A stretch of 5,068 bases of DNA from JBEVEP01 sp040512755 (GTDB lineage Bacteria > Pseudomonadota > Alphaproteobacteria > Rhizobiales > Rhizobiaceae). Location: assembly GCA_040512755.1 (NCBI GenBank), contig JBEVEP010000065.1, positions 1 to 5,068 on the forward strand, written 5' to 3'. This document shows positions 1 through 5,068 of the stretch, piece after piece; position 1 is the first letter of the stretch, and every line of letters starts with the position of its first letter. A program made the position numbers and the translations under genes. Below the pieces are notes generated by a model. It saw nothing but the letters and a program-made list of their open reading frames with translations. It did not search any database and was not told the origin of the DNA.

Positions 1-1
1 T

Positions 2-77
<76 letters not shown>

Positions 78-147
78 ACGTGCCGGTCTGGGCCGGCGCC
101 GTTTCCGGCGAGATGCCCGGGCCAAGGGTCGCCCGTCGCCGTCAACG

Positions 148-169
148 ATGGCGGCTTCTAAACCGCCAT
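148..169. repeat. inverted repeat, 7-bp stem with 8-nt loop
   Basis: ATGGCGG (148-154) and CCGCCAT (163-169) are perfect inverted copies around an 8-nt AT-rich loop. Neither strand has a strong T-run after the stem (only TTCTCC on the plus strand), so it is not a convincing intrinsic terminator. The stem shares the ATGGCG core with the hairpin at 221-250. It could be a processing site in the tRNA leader or a chance repeat in GC-rich DNA. Confidence 0.4.
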
Positions 170-183
170 TTCTCCAAGATCAA
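155..183 (-). promoter_or_regulatory. possible promoter for tRNA-Ala
   Basis: On the minus strand TTGATC (183-178) and TAGAAG (160-155) are spaced by exactly 17 nt. They match the sigma-70-type consensus at 4 or more of 6 positions for each box, and the first is preceded by C as in the alphaproteobacterial CTTGAC form. Transcription would begin near 148, giving a leader of roughly 70 nt before the tRNA. The -10 box lies in the loop of an inverted repeat, which may be coincidence. Readthrough from the FYDLN gene is an alternative source of the tRNA transcript. Confidence 0.3.
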
Positions 184-220
184 GCCCGCCGCCGCCGTTT
201 TTGCAGCAGGGTATAGGCAG

Positions 221-250
221 AATGGCGCGGCCTGAACCGGTCGCGCCATT
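221..250 (-). terminator. hairpin just after the FYDLN-acid gene, possible terminator
   Basis: AATGGCGCG (221-229) and CGCGCCATT (242-250) form a perfect 9-bp stem that begins 3 nt past the TGA stop of the minus-strand FYDLN gene. The stem can extend to 12 positions, interrupted by an A-C mismatch in minus-strand RNA; in plus-strand RNA the same position would be a G-U pair. No U-tract follows on the minus strand, so it is not a canonical intrinsic terminator. Its position suggests a transcript 3' end or an RNA-stabilising stem. Confidence 0.45.
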
Positions 251-253
251 GAG

Positions 254-643
254 TCAGATTTCGTCGTCGTCGTCCCCGACGCCGATGATGCCGGAGACGT
301 CGTCGTCCTCTTCTTCCTCGTCGGCAAGGAAGGTGTCGTCATCATCGTCGCCGAGATCGACCTCCTCGTCCTCGCCGAGATCTGGCAGGTCGTCGCCGCT
401 GCCCTTCGCCTCGTCGTCGGCGTCTTCCAGGGGCACGAGCACTGCGCCTTCTTCCTCTGAATCCAGTTCCTTCTCTTCGACGGCCTCTTCCTCTTCGATG
501 ACCTTTTCGTTACCGGAATCGAAGTAAGAACGCGGGTAGGACTTGCCGGTGTACGGCGAAACGATTGGATCGTTGTTCAGATCGTAGAATTTCCGGCCCG
601 TCTCCGGGTCGATGCGCTTTGTGCCAAGTTCGGATTTAGCCAC
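254..643 (-). CDS. FYDLN-acid domain protein (TIGR02300 type)
   Basis: This encodes a 129-aa protein of unknown function, recognised from its conserved N-terminus. The order is a start reading (M)AKSELGTKR, then RKFYDLNNDPIVSPYTG at about residues 17-33, then KSYPRSYF. From about residue 48 to the end it is low-complexity and very acidic, with runs of Glu then Asp and a final DDDDEI. No signal peptide or membrane segment is visible, so it is probably cytoplasmic. The start is GTG at 643: the family begins exactly at this residue, GGAG lies 11 nt upstream, and a promoter overlaps the region where longer in-frame ATG starts (706, 676) lie. Some relatives carry CPxCG zinc knuckles; here both positions are DPETG and SPYTG, so zinc binding is unlikely. 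It is transcribed away from aroA. The family assignment is firm; the function is not known. Confidence 0.9.
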   Translation of the reverse strand: MAKSELGTKRIDPETGRKFYDLNNDPIVSPYTGKSYPRSYFDSGNEKVIEEEEAVEEKELDSEEEGAVLVPLEDADDEAKGSGDDLPDLGEDEEVDLGDDDDDTFLADEEEEDDDVSGIIGVGDDDDEI

Positions 644-654
644 GTGTCCAGTAT

Positions 655-658
655 CTCC
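655..658 (-). promoter_or_regulatory. Shine-Dalgarno for the GTG start of the FYDLN-acid gene
   Basis: GGAG lies 11 nt before the GTG at 643. The spacing is a little long but usable, and no comparably placed site is needed for the upstream in-frame ATGs, which fall in or before the promoter. Together with the conserved N-terminus it favours the GTG start. Confidence 0.5.
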
Positions 659-671
659 ATAGAAGGTTGGT

Positions 672-700
672 CCCATAGCCAAGCTTTTCGGCCCTGTCAA
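672..700 (-). promoter_or_regulatory. sigma-70-type promoter of the FYDLN-acid gene
   Basis: On the minus strand a perfect TTGACA -35 box (700-695) is followed by a 17-nt spacer and TATGGG (677-672) as the -10 box. Initiation would fall near 665, giving a leader of about 20 nt that contains the GGAG ribosome site. The -35 box and spacing are ideal; the -10 box keeps only TAT. Because the box pair lies downstream of the ATG at 706, that ATG cannot be used from this promoter. Confidence 0.6.
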
Positions 701-784
701 AGCCAAAAGGCCGCGGTTGTGGCCCGGTCGAAATTGCGCTCTGCTTGATTTGCGCGGGGATGACCGTGGCTCCGCGTCATGTTA

Positions 785-820
785 GGAGACCGCCCGGAAT
801 GCCGGGCCTGGTCCGTCTCC
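785..820 (+). other. hairpin in the aroA leader
   Basis: GCCCGG (792-797) and CCGGGC (802-807) pair around an AATG tetraloop. The stem extends through GACC (788-791) with GGTC (810-813) across a 2-nt bulge; GGAGAC (785-790) with GTCTCC (815-820) is a competing outer stem. No T-run follows, so it does not look like a terminator. It ends 14 nt before the aroA ribosome site. A role in leader stability or regulation is inference. I could not find a convincing promoter for aroA in 707-842. Confidence 0.4.
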
Positions 821-842
821 CAATTATCCGCGCGAGGTTTCC

Positions 843-2183
843 ATGTCGCATGCCAACAGTCCGCAGCCGGCGATCGCCCGCAAGTCGCCTGCGCTTTCAG
901 GCACGGCGCGCGTGCCTGGCGACAAATCGATCTCGCATCGCTCTTTCATGTTTGGCGGGCTGGCATCCGGCGAGACCCGCATCACCGGCCTGCTGGAGGG
1001 GGAGGACGTTATGCGGACCGGCGAAGCAATGCGGGCGATGGGGGCGCATATAGAAAAGCGCGGCCAGGAATGGATCATCCGCGGCACCGGCAATGGCGCG
1101 CTCCTCGAGCCCGTCGCTGCTCTCGATTTCGGCAATGCTGGAACCGGCTCGCGGCTCACCATGGGGCTCGTCGGCACTTATGACATGGAAACCACCTTCA
1201 TTGGCGACGCGTCGTTGTCGAAGCGCCCGATGGGCCGCGTGCTCGATCCGCTGCGGGAGATGGGCGTACAGGTGCTCAGCACCTCGGCCGGGGACCGTAT
1301 GCCGATCACCTTGCGAGGCCCCAAGGTGGCAGCACCGATCACCTATCGGGTGCCTATGGCGTCGGCACAGGTAAAGTCGGCAGTGTTGCTTGCGGGGCTG
1401 AACACGCCCGGCATCACGACCGTGATCGAGCCGGTGATGACTCGCGACCACACCGAGAAGATGCTGAAGGGCTTCGGCGCGAACCTGGAAGTCGAGTCAG
1501 ATCGGGATGGCGTTCGCCACATCCGGCTTGAAGGGCAGGGCAAACTTGCGGGCCAGACTATCGTGGTTCCGGGCGATCCGTCCTCGGCAGCCTTCCCGAT
1601 CGTCGCTGCCCTCATCGTACCCGGCTCCGATGTCGTGGTCGAAAACGTGCTGATGAACCCGACGCGGACCGGCCTCATCGCAACTCTTCTTGAAATGGGT
1701 GGATCGATCGATGTCATGAACTCGCGCAGCGCGGGCGGCGAGGATGTCGCGGACCTTCGCGTCCGGTCCTCGGAATTGCGGGGCGTCGCCGTGCCGCCTG
1801 AGCGGGCGCCGTCCATGATCGACGAATACCCTGTGCTGGCGGTGGCTGCCGCGTTTGCCGAGGGCGAAACGCTGATGCAGGGCCTCGACGAATTGCGGGT
1901 CAAGGAAAGCGACCGCTTGTCAGCCGTGGCCAACGGGCTGAAGACGAACGGTGTGGATTGCAGCGAAGGCGAGGCTTCGCTCGCGGTACGCGGCCGGCCG
2001 GGCGGCAAGGGGCTGGGTGGCGGTACGGTTGAGACACATCTCGATCACCGCATCGCGATGGCCTTTCTCGTCATGGGTCTTGCCACCGAACGGCCCGTCA
2101 CTGTCGACGACCGGACGATGATCGCCACCAGCTTTCCGGAGTTCATGGGCCTGATGAGCGCACTGGGCGCGGAGATCGACTAG
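843..2183 (+). CDS. aroA: 3-phosphoshikimate 1-carboxyvinyltransferase (EPSP synthase, class II)
   Basis: EPSP synthase joins shikimate 3-phosphate and phosphoenolpyruvate, the sixth step of the shikimate pathway to chorismate, in the cytoplasm. The 446-aa protein is full length and recalls the Agrobacterium CP4 enzyme (455 aa) almost throughout. Visible motifs are PGDKSISHR (25-33) with Lys28, Ser29 and Arg33 for substrate binding, LDFGNAGTGSRLTMGL (94-109), SKRPMGR with Arg128, ASAQVK (173-178), RDHTEKM (201-207), SMIDEYP with Asp327, the catalytic region RVKESDRL (352-359) with Glu355, and HLDHRIAM (399-406). Residue 100 is Gly, where CP4 has the Ala linked to glyphosate tolerance. GAGG lies 5 nt before the ATG. 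The gene is the first of a tight cluster: the PaiB-like gene starts 2 nt after its stop. No disruption or unusual composition is seen. Confidence 0.97.
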   Translation: MSHANSPQPAIARKSPALSGTARVPGDKSISHRSFMFGGLASGETRITGLLEGEDVMRTGEAMRAMGAHIEKRGQEWIIRGTGNGALLEPVAALDFGNAGTGSRLTMGLVGTYDMETTFIGDASLSKRPMGRVLDPLREMGVQVLSTSAGDRMPITLRGPKVAAPITYRVPMASAQVKSAVLLAGLNTPGITTVIEPVMTRDHTEKMLKGFGANLEVESDRDGVRHIRLEGQGKLAGQTIVVPGDPSSAAFPIVAALIVPGSDVVVENVLMNPTRTGLIATLLEMGGSIDVMNSRSAGGEDVADLRVRSSELRGVAVPPERAPSMIDEYPVLAVAAAFAEGETLMQGLDELRVKESDRLSAVANGLKTNGVDCSEGEASLAVRGRPGGKGLGGGTVETHLDHRIAMAFLVMGLATERPVTVDDRTMIATSFPEFMGLMSALGAEID

Positions 2184-2185
2184 TC

Positions 2186-2830
2186 ATGTATCAGCCGCCG
2201 CACTTTCGCGAAGATGACCTCGATGTTAAGCACGCTCTCATTCGCGCTCATCCTCTGGGGCTGCTGATCACCGCGGGCGCCGAAGGCCTTGTGGCCAATG
2301 CACTGCCGTTTCACCTCGATTCTACGCTTTCCGAAAAGGGAACGCTTCAGGTCCACATGGCGCGAGCCAATATACAGTGGCGGGACATTCAGGCTGGCGC
2401 TGAGGTACTGGCGGTGTTCCAGGGCGTCAACTCATACATCACGCCGTCCTGGTATGCGCTCAAGCAGGAGACCGGCAAGGTCGTACCCACATGGAACTAT
2501 GCCATTGTTCAGATCAGGGGAACGGCGCGCATCAGGGACGATGCGGCATGGCTGCGAAAGCAGATCGCGGCCCTCACCGCCGACCATGAAGCCGCGCGCG
2601 CAGCGCCATGGGAAGTTGCCGATGCGCCGGACGCCTTTGTCGCTGCGCAACTCAAAGGCATCATCGGCGTCGAGATTGCCATCACGGCAATAGACGGAAA
2701 GTGGAAGGTCAGCCAGAACCGGCCGGCAGCCGACATCTCCGGGGTCGTAAAAGGGCTCTCTGACGGCGGCGAAACGCACACCAACGCAGATATGGCGGAA
2801 CTGGTCCGCCGCTATGGCGAAGCACGATGA
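2186..2830 (+). CDS. PaiB-like FMN-binding negative transcriptional regulator family protein
   Basis: This 214-aa protein has the signature of the PaiB family (split-barrel FMN-binding fold), named after a Bacillus subtilis protein that affects sporulation and degradative enzyme genes. The pattern is MYQPPHF at the start, HPLGLLIT (22-29), HMARANIQW (57-65), VFQGVNSYITPSWY (77-90), GKVVPTWNYAIVQIRG (97-112), and GKWKVSQNR (171-179) near the C-terminus. Length is normal for the family. No helix-turn-helix is evident, so DNA binding is not supported by sequence; a flavin- or heme-binding or oxidoreductase-like role is equally possible. It starts 2 nt after aroA (GGAG 11 nt upstream, inside the aroA end) and its TGA overlaps the cmk ATG, so it is probably cotranslated with both. 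I do not assign the symbol paiB, because function in this setting is unknown. Confidence 0.88.
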   Translation: MYQPPHFREDDLDVKHALIRAHPLGLLITAGAEGLVANALPFHLDSTLSEKGTLQVHMARANIQWRDIQAGAEVLAVFQGVNSYITPSWYALKQETGKVVPTWNYAIVQIRGTARIRDDAAWLRKQIAALTADHEAARAAPWEVADAPDAFVAAQLKGIIGVEIAITAIDGKWKVSQNRPAADISGVVKGLSDGGETHTNADMAELVRRYGEAR

Positions 2831-3465
2831 TCATCGCGATCGACGGTCCCGCGGCCTCAGGCAAGGGCACACTCGCCCGCCGGCTTGCCGACTACTACCA
2901 TCTCCCTCATATCGACACCGGGCTGAGCTATCGCGCTGTCGCGCACATGCTTCTGGAAAAGGGCTGGCCGCTTGACGACAAGGCGCATGCGATCGAAGCG
3001 GCGCTTCTGGTCGACCTCGCCAGCCTCGACAAGCATGCGCTTTCGGCACATGCGGTAAGCGACGCCGCCTCGCTGGTCGCGGTTATCCCCGAGGTGCGGA
3101 AGATTCTCGTTGAGAAGCAGCGAGCTTTCGCGGCAGGACCCTTGGGGGCCGTACTCGACGGCCGCGACATCGGCACGGTCGTCTGCCCCGATGCCGATGT
3201 GAAGCTCTACGTCACCGCCAGTGCCGAAGTCCGTGCGCGGCGTCGGCTTAGGGATATCGAATCGCGTGGTGGCACTGCTGATCTCGGCGACATTCTTGCA
3301 GATATCGAGCGGCGTGACGCCCGCGACATGGGCCGCGCGGACTCGCCGCTGAGGCCGGCCGCCGACGCGCACTTGCTCGATACGTCGGAAATGTCTATAG
3401 AAGCCGCGTTTCAGGCGGCCCGGATGGTGATAGACACCCTCCTCGCCAAGGGAAACAAAGCCTGA
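2827..3465 (+). CDS. cmk: (d)CMP kinase (cytidylate kinase)
   Basis: Cytidylate kinase phosphorylates CMP and dCMP with ATP to the diphosphates, recycling and supplying pyrimidine nucleotides for RNA, DNA and lipid precursors. The 212-aa protein has the P-loop GPAASGKGT (7-15), the NMP-binding DTGLSYRA (30-37), DGRDIGT (111-117), and the lid and substrate segment RRDARDMGRADSPLRPAADA (162-181), all typical of the bacterial Cmk family (about 210-230 aa). The ATG is the family start and overlaps the preceding TGA as ATGA. The local ribosome site is weak (GGCGAAG), so translation is likely coupled to the PaiB-like gene. In many Alphaproteobacteria cmk lies between aroA and rpsA, as here. Codon use matches its neighbours, and nothing suggests transfer or damage. 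Confidence 0.97.
   Translation: MIIAIDGPAASGKGTLARRLADYYHLPHIDTGLSYRAVAHMLLEKGWPLDDKAHAIEAALLVDLASLDKHALSAHAVSDAASLVAVIPEVRKILVEKQRAFAAGPLGAVLDGRDIGTVVCPDADVKLYVTASAEVRARRRLRDIESRGGTADLGDILADIERRDARDMGRADSPLRPAADAHLLDTSEMSIEAAFQAARMVIDTLLAKGNKA
3373..3401 (+). promoter_or_regulatory. possible promoter for rpsA inside the 3' end of cmk
   Basis: TTGCTC (3373-3378), preceded by C, and TATAGA (3396-3401), preceded by C, are spaced by exactly 17 nt. CTATAG is one base from the CTATAT form often seen at alphaproteobacterial -10 boxes; the -35 box keeps only TTG. A start near 3408 would give rpsA a leader of about 250 nt. It would let S1 be expressed more strongly than the aroA operon. This is a pattern match only. 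Confidence 0.4.
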
Positions 3466-3478
3466 GACGGGTAGCCCG

Positions 3479-3496
3479 GCTTCCGCATGCGGAAGC
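3479..3496 (+). repeat. 18-bp perfect palindrome / hairpin after cmk
   Basis: The palindrome begins GCTTCCG, has CATG at its centre and ends CGGAAGC, 13 nt past the cmk stop. As RNA it makes a 7-bp stem with a CATG tetraloop. As DNA it could be a dimeric protein site, though nothing identifies a binder. No T-run follows, so an intrinsic terminator is not supported. It is the first stem of the structured leader of rpsA. Confidence 0.6.
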
Positions 3497-3523
3497 GCGA
3501 CAATACCCATCGGGCATGAGCCA

Positions 3524-3600
3524 GCCTGCCAGCATTCTTTTGCGCCGGTTACAGCCGCAATAGCGGCCCAGGGCTTTTGAAGCCCGGAACGCCGGCAGGC
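3524..3600 (+). ncRNA. predicted three-way junction in the rpsA leader
   Basis: GCCTGCC (3524-3530) pairs perfectly with GGCAGGC (3594-3600), enclosing two further perfect hairpins: GCCGC-AATA-GCGGC (3554-3567) and GGGCTT-TTG-AAGCCC (3571-3585). The nested set makes a compact three-way junction 56 nt before the rpsA ATG. In Escherichia coli the rpsA leader folds into successive hairpins through which S1 represses its own translation. A similar role here is inference; I do not recognise the structure as a named RNA family. Confidence 0.5.
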
Positions 3601-3625
3601 CAACGCAACACGAACCTACGGCGCC

Positions 3626-3641
3626 GGTCCGCACGCGGACC
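3626..3641 (+). other. hairpin directly upstream of the rpsA ribosome site
   Basis: GGTCCG (3626-3631) and CGGACC (3636-3641) form a perfect 6-bp stem with a CACG tetraloop. It ends 5 nt before the AGGAG ribosome site (3647-3651), which in turn is 5 nt before the rpsA ATG. It leaves the ribosome site single-stranded and could position the ribosome or a regulator; function is inferred from placement only. Confidence 0.5.
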
Positions 3642-3656
3642 ATTCCAGGAGAAAAT

Positions 3657-5068
3657 ATGTCACAAGCAAACCCCACCCGCGATGATTTCGCCGCGCTCCT
3701 AGAGGAATCGTTCTCGGACGGTCACTCGGGCGAAGGCCAGGTCGTCAAGGGCATCATCACGGCCATCGAAAAGGACATGGCCATCATCGACGTCGGCCTC
3801 AAGGTCGAAGGCCGCGTACCGCTGAAGGAATTCGGCGCCAAGGCGAAGGACGGCCAGCTGAAGCCTGGCGACCAGGTCGAAGTCTATGTCGAGCGCATCG
3901 AAAACGCGCTTGGCGAAGCGATGCTGTCGCGTGAGAAGGCCCGCCGCGAAGAGAGCTGGGTCCGTCTCGAAGAGAAGTTCAACAAGGGTGAGCGCGTCGA
4001 AGGCGTCATCTTCAATCAGGTCAAGGGCGGTTTCACCGTCGATCTCGACGGCGCCGTGGCGTTCCTGCCGCGCAGCCAGGTCGATATCCGCCCGATCCGC
4101 GACGTGACCCCGCTGATGCACAATCCGCAGCCCTTCGAGATCCTCAAGATGGATCGCCGCCGCGGCAACATCGTCGTGTCGCGCCGCACCGTGCTCGAAG
4201 AGAGCCGCGCCGAGCAGCGCTCCGAGATCGTGCAGAACCTTGAGGAAGGCCAGGTTGTCGAGGGAATTGTCAAGAACATCACCGATTACGGTGCGTTCGT
4301 CGACCTCGGCGGCATTGACGGCCTGCTGCATGTCACCGACATGGCATGGCGCCGCGTCAATCATCCGACCGAGATCCTCAACATCGGCCAGTCGGTCAAG
4401 GTGCAGATCATCCGCATCAACCAGGAGACCCACCGCATCTCACTCGGCATGAAGCAGCTCGAGTCCGATCCATGGGGCGATATCGGTTCCAAGTTCCCGC
4501 TCGGCAAGAAGATCAGCGGCACGGTCACGAACATCACCGACTACGGTGCATTTGTCGAACTGGAGCCGGGCATCGAAGGCCTGATCCACGTTTCGGAAAT
4601 GTCGTGGACCAAGAAGAACGTGCACCCCGGCAAGATCCTGTCGACCACCCAGCAGGTCGACGTGGTCGTGCTCGAAGTGGATCCGGCCAAGCGCCGCATC
4701 TCGCTCGGCCTCAAGCAGACGCTGGAAAATCCGTGGGAGGCGTTTGCGCGCACCCATCCGGTCGGTTCGGTGGTCGAGGGCGAGGTCAAGAACAAGACCG
4801 AGTTCGGCCTGTTCATCGGCCTCGAAGGCGATGTCGACGGCATGGTGCACCTCTCTGACCTCGACTGGACGCGTCCGGGCGAGCAGGTCATCGAGGAGTA
4901 CAACCGCGGCGACATGGTGAAGGCGCAGGTTCTCGACGTCGACGTCGAGAAGGAGCGCATTTCGCTCGGCATCAAGCAGATGGCGCGAGACGCCGTCGGC
5001 GAGGCTGCCTCTTCCGGCGAACTGCGCAAGAACGCGGTTGTCACCTGCGAAGTGACCGGCATCAAGGA
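3657..5068 (+). CDS. rpsA: 30S ribosomal protein S1 (3' end outside window)
   Basis: S1 binds mRNA and helps the 30S subunit unfold and capture it at initiation. The reading frame is open from ATG 3657 to the window edge, about 470 codons; related S1 proteins are about 560-570 aa, so roughly 100 residues are missing on the right. OB-fold S1 repeats are visible at about residues 26-92, 111-176, 197-266, 284-354 and 371-441, with a sixth beginning near 457. The later repeats show the usual pattern, such as NITDYGAFVDL, GLLHVTDM and RISLGMKQ, repeated as NITDYGAFVEL, GLIHVSEM and RISLGLKQ. The start fits the family (MSQANPTRDDFAALLEESF), with AGGAG 5 nt upstream. It lies 191 nt after cmk behind a hairpin-rich leader, consistent with autoregulation, though that is not shown. 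No frameshift was found on translating through. Confidence 0.97.
   Translation, partial: MSQANPTRDDFAALLEESFSDGHSGEGQVVKGIITAIEKDMAIIDVGLKVEGRVPLKEFGAKAKDGQLKPGDQVEVYVERIENALGEAMLSREKARREESWVRLEEKFNKGERVEGVIFNQVKGGFTVDLDGAVAFLPRSQVDIRPIRDVTPLMHNPQPFEILKMDRRRGNIVVSRRTVLEESRAEQRSEIVQNLEEGQVVEGIVKNITDYGAFVDLGGIDGLLHVTDMAWRRVNHPTEILNIGQSVKVQIIRINQETHRISLGMKQLESDPWGDIGSKFPLGKKISGTVTNITDYGAFVELEPGIEGLIHVSEMSWTKKNVHPGKILSTTQQVDVVVLEVDPAKRRISLGLKQTLENPWEAFARTHPVGSVVEGEVKNKTEFGLFIGLEGDVDGMVHLSDLDWTRPGEQVIEEYNRGDMVKAQVLDVDVEKERISLGIKQMARDAVGEAASSGELRKNAVVTCEVTGIK

Noticed and set aside
201..527. Plus-strand Ser-rich 108-codon open frame
   Set aside because: It is the reverse complement of the Asp/Glu repeats of the FYDLN-acid gene, which explains its poly-Ser runs.
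745..773. TTGATT (745-750) as the -35 box of an aroA promoter
   Set aside because: The sequence at 16-18 nt spacing is GC-rich (GGCTCC) and does not resemble a -10 box.
1343..2008. 221-codon minus-strand open frame inside aroA
   Set aside because: It is antisense to conserved EPSP synthase sequence; the Ser/Arg-rich composition is what reversed GC-rich coding produces.
3479..3496. Palindrome after cmk as a rho-independent terminator
   Set aside because: No T-run follows the stem on the plus strand, and rpsA lies downstream in the same direction.
3534..3541. T-rich stretch ATTCTTTT in the rpsA leader as a terminator tail
   Set aside because: The only upstream stem (GGCA/TGCC, 3513-3530) is 4 bp, far too weak for intrinsic termination.
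2857..3603. 248-codon minus-strand open frame across cmk and the gap
   Set aside because: It lies opposite a complete cytidylate kinase with all motifs, and I recognise no domain in it.
3699..4433. 244-codon open frame on the minus strand inside rpsA
   Set aside because: It is antisense to the well-supported S1 repeats, its Asp/Leu-rich product resembles no family, and such frames are common opposite GC-rich alphaproteobacterial genes.

Overview
This window looks like core chromosome from an alphaproteobacterium, most likely of the order Hyphomicrobiales (Rhizobiales). The gene order tRNA-Ala / FYDLN-acid protein / aroA / cmk / rpsA is the one I associate with that order. The aroA product closely resembles the class II EPSP synthase of Agrobacterium sp. 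CP4, and GC and codon use are high and even throughout. I cannot name a genus from the sequence alone.

Layout, left to right. A complete tRNA-Ala(GGC) lies on the minus strand at 2-77, with a weak possible promoter upstream. A gene-free stretch (78-253) holds two inverted repeats, one of them right after the stop codon of the next gene. A minus-strand gene for a small acidic FYDLN-type protein occupies 254-643. It appears to start at GTG, and a good sigma-70-like promoter sits directly in front of it. A 199-bp divergent region (644-842) separates it from the plus-strand genes and contains a hairpin just upstream of aroA.

The plus-strand genes aroA (EPSP synthase), a PaiB-like FMN-binding-fold gene and cmk (cytidylate kinase) are packed with a 2-nt gap and then a 4-nt ATGA overlap, so they very probably form one translationally coupled operon. 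After a 191-nt gap rich in RNA-type hairpins comes rpsA (ribosomal protein S1), which runs off the right edge after about 470 codons. A promoter-like pair in the 3' end of cmk could drive rpsA separately.

Together the genes serve housekeeping functions: aromatic amino acid synthesis (aroA), pyrimidine nucleotide supply (cmk), and translation (S1 and tRNA-Ala). The role of the PaiB-like protein here is unknown.

I see no mobile element, CRISPR array, toxin-antitoxin pair or defence system. The most interesting leads are the structured leader of rpsA, with a predicted three-way junction and competing pairings, and the PaiB-like gene inserted between aroA and cmk. Next come Gly rather than Ala at the position that matters for glyphosate tolerance in CP4-type EPSP synthase, and the loss of all zinc-knuckle cysteines in the FYDLN protein.
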